Below, piece by piece: positions 41,601 through 57,133 of a stretch of 64,000 nt of DNA. Below the pieces are notes generated by a model, which saw only the letters and a list, made by a program, of their open reading frames with translations, had not been told where the DNA came from and searched no databases. The stretch comes from Blasia pusilla. Lineage: Eukaryota > Marchantiophyta > Marchantiopsida > Blasiales. How positions within the stretch are numbered: the first letter of the stretch is position 1; the number at the start of each line of letters is the position of its first letter. The stretch lies in the NCBI GenBank assembly GCA_050084515.1, contig CM114275.1, positions 24,366,001 to 24,430,000 of the forward strand. The letters are read 5' to 3'. The translations under genes were made by a program, and so were the position numbers.

Positions 41601-42134
41601 TGCATTGAAATGTCTAAGCTACCTAGATATAACGAGCCGTGTGAATGTTCAGTGTGTTTGATGCAGATGATTCCTCTTTCCCTGAAGAGAAAAAGAACGG
41701 CTTCACATTTTCTGCTGCCAATGAAGCAGTAAGAACTTTTCAGATTTCTGTCCACTTCTCAAAACTGGGGATTGCAGCTTTCTGTCCCCTAACATGTGTT
41801 CTGTTCATTTATTGTTGAAGTTTTGTGAGGATTCTAAGGCATGTTCGATGCAGTTGGTCATCGATTGTGATCTTTACAATTTCAAGTATGATTATCAGCC
41901 ATGATGACCTTGTTGTCTAAGATTTTTGTTCCCAGTACTGAATGGACTGGTCTTTTTGGGCAGGGATTGAACTTTGCTTTGGATCGAGCCATGGCTTATT
42001 ACAAGAATGATTTTCAATGGTGGCAAAAACTGGTCATCAGAGCCATGAAAATGGACTACAGTTGGGAGAGCTCAGCAGATCAGTATGTAGACCTGTATCG
42101 TCAATGCATCGAAAGGGCCAAAGTGAATATTTAG
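23669..42134 (+). CDS. SS4: Starch synthase IV (granule initiation), complete, 16 exons
   Basis: A plastid ADP-glucose:glucan glucosyltransferase that initiates starch granules. Exons: 23669-23898, 24270-24663 (acceptor may be 24264), 24972-25059, 25571-26666, 27190-27241, 27611-27733, 34311-34386, 34604-34788, 35395-35589, 35744-35815, 39437-39652, 40611-40736, 40854-41003, 41174-41235, 41653-41728, 41964-42134. All join in frame, with GT-AG borders, into about 1,103 residues (Arabidopsis SS4 is about 1,040). Residues 1-77 are a Ser/Arg/Ala-rich transit peptide starting [12 protein letters not shown]. An acidic linker follows to about 208. A heptad-rich coiled coil (about 225-600) begins with [22 protein letters not shown]5 (from about 604) starts [23 protein letters not shown] (KxGGL), and later shows [24 protein letters not shown] and [11 protein letters not shown]1 shows [23 protein letters not shown] and KTGGLND. 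The protein ends ERAKVNI then TAG. The exon 2-3 border is the least certain. Introns 6 and 10 carry retroelements, but no exon is damaged. Confidence 0.95.
29230..29640 (+). mobile_element. LINE family A 3' end (SS4 intron 6)
   Basis: A 5'-truncated fragment homologous to the C-terminal end of the LINE at 47399-48281: text like KLRHTLARFRCG, then a Cys-His cluster, then [30 protein letters not shown] and a stop. The 3' untranslated part ends GGACAATAATCAAGTCATTCATTCC, the family's AATAAA-like signal and CATT tail. Internal frameshifts are present. Confidence 0.8.
30053..30724 (+). repeat. Solo LTR 1 (672 bp) in SS4 intron 6, target duplication GAGAG
   Basis: Begins TGTTAATATCTAGTTTAG and ends GGTCAATCATATTCTCA. 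GAGAG stands on both sides (30048-30052 and 30725-30729). It is nearly identical to the inverse of LTR 2 at 36723-37405 (about 98 percent over the ~350 bp I compared by eye). Both TG...CA ends and the perfect 5-bp duplication support a solo LTR. The family (copia or gypsy) cannot be read from the LTR alone. Confidence 0.88.
31505..31920 (+). mobile_element. LINE family A 3' end (SS4 intron 6)
   Basis: A second 5'-truncated copy: [12 protein letters not shown] at the left, then [31 protein letters not shown] in pieces, HHLDQRTS and a stop at 31824. The 3' end reads GGACAATAAATCACTTCATTAATTC. One frameshift separates the two halves. Confidence 0.8.
32385..32690 (-). mobile_element. LINE family A 3' end (SS4 intron 6, minus)
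   Basis: Minus-strand text [18 protein letters not shown] and then [27 protein letters not shown] and a stop at about 32505, followed by the family A tail (GGACAATAAATC plus TTCATTCATTCATC). It directly adjoins a family B tail on its 5' side. Confidence 0.8.
32745..32960 (-). mobile_element. LINE family B 3' end (SS4 intron 6, minus)
   Basis: The minus strand matches the last ~250 bp of family B (compare 50280-50500): GTGAAGAAGT, then GACACTGGGAAG, CACACTATGA, CTTCTTCAC, CCCAGTCTCAAGCC and GGTCTATTGTCACAAGGCTAC. No coding part remains. Confidence 0.7.
33484..33951 (+). other. Unassigned 155-codon open frame in SS4 intron 6
   Basis: A single open frame with mixed composition ([20 protein letters not shown] at the start) and no motif I recognise. 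Just upstream another frame reads [20 protein letters not shown], like a retroelement gag or coiled-coil piece. It lies wholly inside the intron and is probably transposon debris or chance. No splice link to SS4 exons is needed, because exons 6 and 7 join in frame without it. Confidence 0.25.
35930..37930 (-). mobile_element. Older copia element (gag, integrase, RNase H) in SS4 intron 10
   Basis: Minus-strand remnants occur in the copia order. A gag-like segment lies at 37930-37694 ([18 protein letters not shown]). The integrase core lies at 37609-37409 ([46 protein letters not shown]). The integrase resumes at about 36717-36480 ([17 protein letters not shown]). RNase H lies at about 36290-35930 ([53 protein letters not shown]). 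The integrase is interrupted exactly by solo LTR 2. RT is missing and stops are frequent. Confidence 0.82.
36723..37405 (-). repeat. Solo LTR 2 (683 bp) inside copia integrase, target duplication GATTA
   Basis: On the minus strand it begins TGTTGAAATTTGTTAATATC and ends GGTCAATCATTTTCTCA. TAATC (plus strand) flanks it at 36718-36722 and 37406-37410. Removing it rejoins the copia integrase text ERLNQT ... [13 protein letters not shown]. It is in inverse orientation to LTR 1 and the most similar copy to it. Confidence 0.92.
38460..39138 (-). repeat. Solo LTR 3 (679 bp), target duplication GTGTA
   Basis: The minus strand begins TGTTGACATTTGTTAATATC and ends GGTCAATCTTTTTCACA. TACAC (plus strand) flanks it at 38455-38459 and 39139-39143. 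It is more diverged from LTR 1 and LTR 2 than they are from each other, so it is an older insertion of the same family. It ends 298 bp before SS4 exon 11. Confidence 0.92.
39015..39055. repeat. Perfect 19-bp palindrome inside solo LTR 3
   Basis: Arms 39015-39033 and 39037-39055 are exact reverse complements around the 3-nt loop GAG. LTR 1 and LTR 2 lack it at the corresponding place. Confidence 0.95.
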
Positions 42135-43650
42135 TTCAATGAGAGAAGTTTAGTTAGATTTTCTGCAGGTTTCTGCTGAAATGTATATTACCTGTAGTGG
42201 GCTGAGGCTGTCATTGAGAAGTGCTTTCAATCCATCTACAACGGTCTGGATATCTGAAGCTGAGAGTAAGCCTTCTTGGGATGCAATCCACAATTTATGC
42301 TTTCATTATTGATGAATGACTCACTGCAGAAGAGTTTAGAGTTTAGGCCAATTGTTCTCGACCATAGCTAGATTATCAGCAAAGGGCAGATAATTTCTTT
42401 TTCAGGGTGTGCCTGAGTAACGCTCACCTTTTGTACCATCACTGCCAGTGGCCATTCAATTTCTTGCCCACTCACATTGTCATACATCTGCTCCTCGTCT
42501 GCTCTAAGATTTTTGAAAGTTTCCCCTGATATGCTCCAATCGTGTGTACTTGTGTCCTACTGCTGGCACCTTGACATGTAACTCTTCAATGTCTCGGCAT
42601 ATGTTTGCATGTCTCGGCATTTTTGTGTGAACATGCAAACATATGTACTTGCGCCAGAGCGTTGATAAGTCAATGTCAAAACAAGGCTTCGGTTTTGGGT
42701 TTCACCTTTAATTCAAGAAGATTACTATTGTCTGACCTGCCTGAGATCAATGTAAGTGGCTGTGTACTAGTATAGTAGATCATGAGCCTCAGATGTGGTA
42801 GATATTTACACTGATGATGCTATGGAGATGAGGGCGGTTTCACAAGGAGGCTTGTGGTTTGGATTCACCCTCCATTCATTCAGAAGTTATCGCTAGCAAG
42901 CGGCCTCCTCGGTATGAATTTCAGTGGCAGTGGAGAGAAGTTTAGGGTCACTGGATTGTTGTGTCGGAATAAGTAGGATGTGATGGATTTTGGAAGGGAT
43001 CTGGGGGTTTCTGGAAGATGTCATGACCAGAGATACTCGGGAAACAAACCTTGAAGCTTGAAAGTATTGAAAGCCATGAAGCTTCCACCTTCAGGTTTGA
43101 TTCTTGGCTTCAACATGTGTGATAGTGGGGATGAAAGCACTGGTCACTGATGGAATAGGTGAAATCTTTAATGCAAAGAGGCAAAAAAAGGTTAAGTTAC
43201 GGAGCTAGATCTGCCGAGTTTGCCAAGCTGGCAACGAGTATCTCAATTTGATTTGGACTTTGAGCTTACACCCTACACCACCACTCTTATGGCCATGAGT
43301 TGATAGTTTGGGCGATGGGAATGCTTGTGGGATAGGTGTTGTATAATATGCTCCTCTGACTCAAAAGGCTTCAACTCAAGCTCATGCCACATTAGGGTTT
43401 AGGAATTTATGTAGTATGCCGAAAGTTTAAAAAGGGTAAGATCCTATTATAATATGGGAACCAAGGTTGTCATAAAGCACCTAAAGCTCAAGAAGTTCCA
43501 AGATCATATTTACACAATTGGGTTGAAGTGAAAGAGATTTTTCCTCATTCAGCATCTAATTTGTTTTCCAAAGGATCTAGATAAACTTCAAAGGTATTCT
43601 TTTTACCAAATAACAAGGAATTCCATGTAGTTTTGAAAATTCAAGTCTTT
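42135..43650 (+). other. SS4 3' flank, no further gene
   Basis: The first several hundred bases should hold the SS4 3' UTR. No poly(A) signal could be fixed. The remainder shows no protein family and no recognised repeat. Confidence 0.4.
42598..42645. repeat. 15-bp stem-loop about 460 bp after the SS4 stop
   Basis: CATATGTTTGCATGT (42598-42612) is the exact reverse complement of 42631-42645, with an 18-nt loop. A 12-bp direct repeat (ATGTCTCGGCAT at 42589-42600 and 42609-42620) overlaps the left arm. If the SS4 3' UTR reaches this far, the RNA could fold here. Confidence 0.85.
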
Positions 43651-43654
43651 CACC

Positions 43655-43676
43655 TTTCTTTCTTTCTTTCTTTCTT

Positions 43677-43709
<33 letters not shown>
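43655..43709. repeat. (TTTC)n(TC)n microsatellite at the left end of LINE B copy 1
   Basis: TTTC units pass into TC units. The tract ends one base before the inverted repeat that opens the LINE. Confidence 0.95.
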
Positions 43710-43710
<1 letters not shown>

Positions 43711-43797
43711 ACCACCCTCGACTACCATAGCCCTCCAGTTGTAGGCACATCTCTCGAGATGTGCCTACAACTGAGGGCTATGGTAGTCGAGGGTGGT
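43711..43797. repeat. 42-bp hairpin at the 5' end of LINE B copy 1
   Basis: The left arm begins ACCACCCTCGACTACCATAG and the right arm ends with its exact complement. The arms pair over 42 bp with one extra C in the left arm and a 2-nt loop. The right arm runs on into LINE sequence, so the left arm is an inverted copy of the LINE's first bases. Confidence 0.92.
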
Positions 43798-45360
43798 ACC
43801 AACTGAAGGAAAGGCCCATCTCCACAAAAGCGCTGGTGATCTACACACCTAATATCTTTAGTGTTCTCCAAGGGACCAGCGATGAAGAGCCTGCACATGA
43901 AGAGGTTCCATGTCGCAGACCACACCGACGCTAAAAAGCGTGCCCGCCGATCCCCAACCCACTTAGTGACATGGTCTCCGTTTGGGTACATGGAACTTCG
44001 TGGATTGACCCATGCAATGAAGCAGCTGGAGGTTGCTGAAGTTTTGCTGAAAAATCAAATACATATATATGGGGGTCGTGAAACTTGGGAAACCAAGTTA
44101 ATGGAAATACCCCATGTACCACACTATGCATGGTTTGGAAAGATGTGCAAAGACCGAGGCGGATAACAACAGAGGTATGAAGGGTGTTGGGTTCTTCATC
44201 GAGAGACTTCATGGTGGATAGGTGTGAGATCATCAAAGAGGGCTCGAGTATGAACACAACATATGGGTCAAAGTCCGAGTGAGTGCAACTCATGGATATG
44301 TATATCGGGTTTGTCTTTGTGATAGAGGTAGCGTTTGATAGTGTGAAAACTGATTGCCTTGGGTTCCGGACATAAAGGGGAACATAGTCTTGCTTTGGGA
44401 GACTTCAACATTTGGGTGGGGTAAGGCATCGATCCCCAAGCGGAGATCGGGATGTTTGGAGATGAGAGTGAATGGCAATGGCACACGACGATCACGATGT
44501 TGAGGGAACTTCAAGCGATGGCACTTAATGATAGGCATAAGGTGGGATCCACGGCTTGGACTAGGGTCAACTTCAAGGAGAATGAGTGCTCCATTGTGGA
44601 CTACATAGTGTGGATGAGGAACTCTACACACGCAGTGGGAAGATCACAAAGTGGATGCGGCAGACATTGAAGATCAGATCATTCATTGGTCCGACAGAGT
44701 TGCAAACAAAGGCTAAAATGCTCGACCAAACCAAAGTGAAGAGGGTGATCAAGAAATGGAGGATAGAGGACTTCAAGATGAGGGCAACAAGAAGGTGTAC
44801 ATTGGCAAGCTGGAAGAAAATCTCTTGGCATTTGACACTTTCATCGAATCTACCGTCAAGACCTTTGGGTTCACAAGAACAACCGTGGACATGGTCTTTG
44901 GCATGGTGGGAGCGTGGAGTGACAGATGCCGCCGAGATTCTTGTCGGCAGAAATTGATAATATGCGCAGAGCCGCCCAATGGTGGTCCTGGAACTCAAGG
45001 CAGCCATTGCCAAACGAAGGGAAGCGTATGTCACAAGTGCCAAAGCAAGGGACGACGATCCTTGTGGGCGAGTATGTGGCCCACGCAGGAAACCCGTCTT
45101 TCGTGCGCATGCACAAGAAGAAAATGAACAAGCCACATACTCATCCATCAATGAGAATTTCGAGAATCGAGAAAAAGTTCTGGATGGAAGTGCAGAAATT
45201 AAGCAAGGCCAGGGACAAAAACGGCGTAAAGGCCTTGAAGAGAAAAGACGGTGGAATGGTGACCACGGCTAAACAGATCCGACATGTGTTGGAAGGCTAT
45301 TACAAGGAGTTAGGCAGAAGCCCGCTCGGACATCCCTTGAAGAGCGAGTAACTTGAGAGG

Positions 45361-46143
45361 GTGGTGGAGGATTTTGTTAAGATACAACTTGAGAAGGCAG
45401 ATGATGAGGTTGAGCTAGGCAACCCATATAATGATTGGTTCTCCCTGGCTGAGGTGGGAGCAGCGATCAAAGAACTTGTGAACCACAAAGCAGGCGGTGG
45501 TGATGAGCTTGTGAATGAGCTGTTGAAGTATGGCGATCTTTGCTATGGCTCGTTCTCTAGTGAGTCTCTTCAACCTGGTCTGGCGGGCGAAGTCATCCCA
45601 CAAAGATGGCGGATGGGAGTCATCGTGAACCTCTTCAAGAAGGGTGAGCGAGAAGACCCCGGAAACTACTGGGGTATTACATTCTTGAGTGTAGTCGGGA
45701 AGCTCCTCCGCCGTATACTCAACAATAGGATCTCTATGTACCTGGAGGAGAATTCTGTCATCAAGGAAGGCCAGGATGGCTTCCGGCAAGCCCGAGGATG
45801 CGTGGATCACATCTTCACCTTCATTCAGATCATCCAGGGTAGGAAAAAAGAGGGGAAACCCACTTATTGCTTCTTCTTGGACCTCAAGAAGGCATACGAC
45901 ACTGTATGGCGTGACGGGCTTTCTTATAGCCTGTGGAAGGCGGGGCTGAGAGGGAAAATGTGGAGGGTGGTGGAGAAGATGTACCAGAACATAAGGAGTA
46001 GAGTTCTCGTGAATGGCCAAAAGAGTGGGACATTCGACATCAAGCAAGGAGTGGCTCAAGGATGCCCGCTCTCCCCCACCCTCTTCAACATTTTCGTGAA
46101 TTCCCTATTGGAAGAAATGGAGGATAGTGGACTAGGCATTTAG
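45361..46143 (+). pseudogene. LINE B copy 1 reverse transcriptase
   Basis: A 260-codon open frame with RT blocks in order: VIPQRWRMGVIVNLFKKG, NYWGITFLSVVGKLL, EGQDGFRQARGCVDHIF, CFFLDLKKAYDTVWRDGL (first catalytic Asp), GVAQGCPLSPTLFNIFVNSLLEE. It breaks at a TAG at 46141, where copy 2 reads through as GLGIRVGNN, so a small change shifted the frame. The ADD active site lies just beyond in another frame. Confidence 0.9.
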
Positions 46144-47377
46144 GGTGGGCAACAACTCTATTGTTGCCCTCATGTTTGCTGATGACTTTGGTGGCCTCGA
46201 GGAAACAGGAGAGAAACTCCAAGAGATGATCTCCCTGACCAAAATCTGGTGAGACATGTGGGGCATGGAGGCAAATGTACTGAAGTGCGGTGTGATGATT
46301 TTCAATGGCAAAGAGGAGGACCAAGACCAACAGTGGTATTGGGGCGAACAAGAGATCCCCCGTGTGGCTACATAGACCTATCTTGGCATAGAATTCTCGG
46401 AAGATTGCATGTGGGATGCACACATCAAGAAGACTACTGAGAAAGGCCACAAGAAGGTGAACGGTCTATCCAAATTTCTCTGATCTTTGGGACATCACAT
46501 CGAAGTAAATGACGTGTCATTTTGCATACCATTCGTCCCTCGCTGGAATACGGGGCAGCGGTGTGGGATGCCAACACCAAACAAAGGGATAGGCTTGAAG
46601 TATGCGGTGAAGGCGTTTCGGGGTATGATGTCAACTTCATCACGAACAGCCCGCGTTAACGCGAGATCAGAACTAGGTGTGGAACCCTTGGAGGATAGAC
46701 GTGACATCGCCCAGTTGAAATGGCGGAGGCAGCTGGAGACAATGGACTCCCATCGCTATCCTAAAGAGGTGATGGGGAAAACTGGACCCAAAGAAGACCC
46801 GTAAAAGCGGGCCAAATCTTGGACGAAAAAGGTTCAAGAGATTGTGCAAGCATCCAAGCTCGCCAGGCCTCGAATCATGGGAGCAAGATGAGAAAGCATT
46901 CGTGGATACCATAACCAAAGCGTGGGCAAACGCTCACAGCAGAGAACATCATGGAGGAAGCCATGAAAATGTCTAACCGCTCTCTTTTGACGGTATATCC
47001 GAGAGAGGGCGAATCAAGAACTATTTGCGGGGGAACTCCTTGCTTGGGAACCCGGCTCAAGTTCAAGTTCAGGACGGGAGCAATCCCCTTGAACCATAAG
47101 AAAAGCAGGATGGGAACACAACTAAACTCTTGCGCCTTGTGTGACGATGGGGACGAAACCTCTAGTCATTACTTGGTCTCCTGCGCAAAATTCACAACTC
47201 ACAGAGCAAGAGCATATGTTGATATTGCTAAGCAGGTAGCACCAGAATTGTTCAATTCTGGTGCTCCTCTTATATGGTACCTTCTTCACTTGCTTCTCTC
47301 TCTACACCCATCCCAGTCTCAAGCACCGTCCAACCAGGGCGCGGGGTCTATGGTCGCAAGGGGTCTATGGTACAAGG

Positions 47378-47398
47378 TCTCTCTCTCTCTCTCTCTCT
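47378..47398. repeat. (CT)n tract between LINE B end and LINE A start
   Basis: About 10 CT units. It is at once the tail of LINE B copy 1 and the left border of a 5'-truncated LINE A. Confidence 0.9.
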
Positions 47399-48281
47399 GG
47401 GCATTAGGAAAACCACTCCCCACGACATTCTATTGGCTAAGTTTGGGGAGGTACCAATGGAGATCCATGCTGTTAAAAATCTGATCACATTTCTCCAACA
47501 CCTTGGGGATATCTACGAGGACGATCCCAATCGTCTATCCGCCAAGGCTTACGTGGTTTCAAAAAGTAGTGCCACCCTTGGGGCTGAAAAATTGGTACTA
47601 TGACAGCACGGAGTGGCTCATGAAATGGGGAATATCCATCGGTGACCTGCCTACGGCCACCCATCAGGACCTTGGTGAACAATTACACAACAATTACATT
47701 GCCATCAACTGGGGCCGACACCAACGTCTCTGGGAAAGCAGGGGGAATTCCTCTCACAAAAATGGTGAAAGAATGAGGGGCTACCACACCCTCATGAACA
47801 ACTGCAGGTCCATGCAACAAGCCTCCTACATCTATGCCCCCATTTCCACTAAGTTACGTCACACATTAGCGAGATTCAGATGTGGCTCTACTGACCTGGA
47901 GATTGAGAAAGGAAAATTCTCACAGAAGAAAAGGGAGGACAGATTATGTAGATTTTGCAACTCGGGGCTTGTTGATGATGAACATCACTACCTCTTTGAC
48001 TGCACCTTTCAAGAACACTTTAGGCTTGACTTCCCGGATCTCTTTGTTCATCGAGCTCCCAGGGTCCTTGCGTTCATGACTAGGCAGAATCAAGCTCAGA
48101 TTGCTAAATTCTTGCATAGTTATGTGAAGACCAAGGACACTCACCTGGCTCTGAGGACCCCTTAGACCCTCGTGGGTGCTTGCTCTCTCTCCAAAATTGT
48201 TGCTAAGTCTCAATACTAAGTCCCATGGCCTTGTGGGGTCCCCATGGACAATAAATCTATTCATTCATTCATTCATTCATT
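47399..48281 (+). mobile_element. LINE family A, 5'-truncated copy with intact C-terminal frame
   Basis: It starts right after (CT)n. The open frame 47503-48165 runs through RLWESRGNSSHKNG, ISTKLRHTLARFRCG, DRLCRFCNSGLVDDEHHYLFDC (a CCHC-type zinc cluster), FRLDFPDLFVHRAP, QIAKFLHSYVKTKDTHLAL and a stop. This is the tail end of a LINE ORF2. The 3' end reads GGACAATAAATC followed by ATTC repeats to 48281. It gives the reference 3' end for the four other A tails in the window. Confidence 0.85.
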
Positions 48282-52165
<3,884 letters not shown>

Positions 52166-52299
52166 AGTTTTGTGGAAGAACTTTAGGGTATTTTTAATAT
52201 ATCGAAACGCTTATAATAAAAATAGAGCATGATTAATTCTCCGTTTGTACATGGAAGTTGTTCAAGGAAGTAAGGGGCAGATAAAAAAATAGGAGACAA

Positions 52300-54389
<2,090 letters not shown>

Positions 54390-54620
54390 CCTGTTGTAGC
54401 CTTGTGACCATAGACCCAGCGCCTAGGTTGGACGGTGCTAGAGACTAGGATGGGTGTAGAGAGAGGAAAACGTCAAGAAGGTATCATGAGGAGGGAGGCA
54501 CTCTCGTATAGTTTGAGTGCAGACCATACAAAGTGCCAACTGGAAGCTTCTTACACCACTATCTATATTACGTGATTGGAATCCCCAATACACATTACTT
54601 ACCAGTGTGGCAGCTTTGGG
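54390..54620 (-). mobile_element. LINE family B 3' end (minus)
   Basis: The minus strand matches 50230-50505: GGGGATTCCAATCACG, GGAAGCTTCCAGTTGGCAC-like text, CCCATCCTAGTCTCTAGC, CCGTCCAACCTAGGCG, GGGTCTATGGTCACAAGGC and CACTACTTGATGAG, then a short TCTCTC stretch. Confidence 0.75.
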
Positions 54621-54639
54621 TTTGTGAAGAGAGAGAAAG

Positions 54640-54815
54640 AATGAATGATTGAAGTTATTTATTGTCTATGGGGACCCAAACTGAGTCATGGGACTTGGAT
54701 GCGCAAATTGTGCAACCATGGACAAGGAAGAACACAAACAAAGAGGTTCCACAAGATCCTTGATCAAGGTGTTGTTCTCTCTTCGCACACCTGTGTAAGA
54801 ATTTAGGATTTTTGC
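54640..54815 (-). mobile_element. LINE family A 3' end (minus)
   Basis: Minus-strand text KFLHRCAKREQHLDQGSCG, then the A-type end: CCATGACTCAGTTTGGG, CCCCATAGACAATAAATAAC, TTCAATCATTCATTC. Its 5' side is fused to copia RNase H at about 54815. Confidence 0.75.
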
Positions 54816-55916
54816 TCAATGCAATACTTCCTTTGTTGTCAACCTGTAGGGATGTAGGAGTCATCTCTTCATATCCAAGATCATTCAATAAGCTCCTCAA
54901 CCAGATCACCTCCTGAGCAACAAGAGAAAGCGCCATGTACTCTGCCTCAATTGTAGAGACTGCAATAGTTCTTTGTTTCTTACTGCACCCGCTGATCACC
55001 CCTCCACTTAAGAAGAAGACATATCCACTTGTTGATCTTCTTTCATCAGTATCATCTCCCCAACTTGCATCTGAGAACCCTTCCAAGATTGGTCCATTTT
55101 CTTGATGCATGTATTCCAAGTATGTTCTTGTTGTGCCACGCAAATATCTGAATACTCTCTTCAGACATTTCCAATGTTCTATTGTAGGTTTTCTGGTGTA
55201 CGTGGCTAAGACACCAACTGGGTATGCTAAATCTGATCTGACATCAACCAATGGTCTTTCTACCAGGTGGCAAATCTACAAACTCCCATGTCTTATTTTT
55301 CTCTAATGAGACCTTTTCTTCTGCCACAGCCTGCTCCTACTATTTCGAATCATTCCTGCTCATAGCCTCACTCAAAGAGTTGGGCTCTACAACTCCTTCT
55401 TCAATAGCATGAGCTTCTTTATCCCCAACCTTTCTACAGGTTTGGAAATTTTTCCATATCTCCTTTGCTGTGAGATCTCCTTGATCACTCCCTCTGTGGA
55501 CTCATGTGCCTCTATAACTTGCTTGGCTGCACTTCTCCTTTGTACACCTTCATAGGCTAACCATTTTCAACATGATCTTCCTCTCTTACACCTTGGGTGC
55601 AAGTATCTAATCCTCCACTACATTCTGCAAGTGTATCCTTTGATACTTCATCCTTATCAGCATCTTGATGTGAGTTTGACACTACAGGGATGATTAAAGG
55701 AGTGACAACAGAAGTGATTACTGGCATCACTTTGGTGATCATTGACTCTTTGTGCTCAAAGTCTTTCAAAAAACTCTTCTCATCAAAAGTCAGATCATTG
55801 CTTTGAATTGCCTTGCAGGTTCTAGGATTATACAACATGTATCCTTTTAGCCCTTCTTCATACCCAACAAATAATGGTGAACAATTCTGGTGTGTTACTA
55901 AACCGGGTTTGTGCAT
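54816..55916 (-). mobile_element. Copia fragment (integrase tail, RNase H)
   Basis: At 55916-55557 the minus strand reads CSPLFVGYEEGLKGYMLYNP and NDLTFDEKSF, the typical end of copia integrase. At 55251-54816 it reads RFYLRGTTR-like text, EGFSDASWGDDTDERRSTSG, FFLSGGVISG and VSTIEAEYMALSLVAQEVIWL: copia RNase H with the DASW and E-EYM acidic residues. The RT domain between them is missing. The end of RNase H is replaced by a LINE A tail. Confidence 0.85.
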
Positions 55917-56160
55917 ATAGGCTAGTGAATATGTTGAAAAGTTTTGGTGTTACCAAAACTTGTCAGCATAAATCTGATTGCACATGTTGGCATTCTATTT
56001 GTGCAGGGTGTATTGAAGGAGACCATAGGGAAGTGACTGCCCTATTGGAGGCCATTGGATTTGACAACTAGTGGATTGCTGGTCCTTTTTGCGCATCATA
56101 GAGAGTCATCGTGGGTGACTATTCTCTGCCGTGGGTAAGAATTGCGTACACACATACACA

Positions 56161-56844
56161 ATGGCGAATGTTCCCCTATTAGATCAGTACTCATATGCTG
56201 AGCATCACCGGATGGATCCCCCATGGTGCTTTTCTTGTGATGAGGGAGGTGATGTTATATTTTGTGATGGTGCTTGTGGTCACCATTTTCATTGGATTTA
56301 AGGTGGCATGCCCACCAACCCAGATAGTGGCAAGGGTAAGACGTGCATCCCTGATGTGCTGCCTGGAAATCACGATTGGAGTGGACCTTGGGTATGTGAC
56401 CTATGTGTTGATGACAGAGCCATTTTTTTCTCTTGTGGGTTGGTTGGTCGTGTTGTTGGGCATACTGAGTTTGAGACACGACTCATAAAGTGTGCTCACC
56501 CGGATTGTTATTCCTTTTATCAGCCGGGATGTGTGAAGAATCGCTTGCTTGTCGGAGGACTCTCGCATGCTCACACAATGCAAAGCCTTCTTGTTGCTCA
56601 TGATGCACTCATCTGCTCGCATCACTATTGTGATGCGTGCAAGATATATCAGGCGGGTATATATGACTTAGTGCAATGTCGTAGATGCCCCCGTGCTCGG
56701 TGTTATGATCAAACCCCAGGAGGCAAGAGACACCTGCATAAAGGCTGTGATGTTAATGGCAGGTGGAATTTTGGTGAGTGGCGACTTGTGTATTGCCGTT
56801 GTCATATAATTCCAAAGGGCAAGTCTGTACCTACTCGGGATTAA
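56161..56844 (+). pseudogene. EDM2-like multi-PHD-finger frame, one in-frame stop
   Basis: ATG at 56161; 227 codons with a single TAA at 56299-56301. PHD1: CFSCDEGGDVIFCDGACGHHFH, including the unusual C-x3-C spacing of plant EDM2-type fingers, closed by WVCDLC. PHD2: SCGLVG then LIKCAHPDCYSFYQPGCV. PHD3-like: ICSHHYCDACKI then LVQCRRCPRARCYDQ. EDM2-type proteins read histone marks and act on silenced transposons in introns. Here the frame is short, lacks the C-terminal methyltransferase-like region of EDM2, and lies beside a transposase, so it is more likely captured by a mobile element than a host gene. It could also be a retained gene fragment. Confidence 0.7.
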
Positions 56845-57133
56845 ACCTATATTCGTGTAATAGATGCAAGAGAGACTTTAACGTCAATTGATTTAGCAAG
56901 TTTGGCCATTAGATTTTGCGATTTAGGATTGAGGATTTAGATGAAAATGTTTGCCCCGTGGTGGCTTTAAACGCAATATCTTAAATTAAGGAGGTGACAT
57001 CAATGTGTATACTCCAATGGCGTCCAAAATGCTATAACCTCTCGCAAAGAATTGCTTTGGATCTGATCAGTGGTGTTGTATTCTCTGTTGTGGTTTGTAT
57101 AACAGGTTCCTATGTGTATCCCCATAGTTTCCA

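Larger units (their letters stand above)
43711..47377 (+). mobile_element. LINE family B, copy 1 (endonuclease, RT, zinc-binding end)
   Basis: A non-LTR retrotransposon of jockey-like type. Decayed endonuclease text: DRCEIIKEGSSMNTTYG, then GDFN-like LGDFNIWVG near 44395, and HKVGSTAWTRVNFKENECSIVDYIV (about 44540-44615). The RT open frame follows at 45361-46143, then MFADDF (about 46170). The C-terminal part has LKFKFRTGAIPLNHKKSRMG and the Cys-His cluster CALCDDGDETSSHYLVSC (about 47130-47190). The 3' end has the family tail CCAACCAGGGCGCGGGGTCTATGG and then runs directly into (CT)n at 47378. Many stops and shifts; inactive. Confidence 0.85.
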
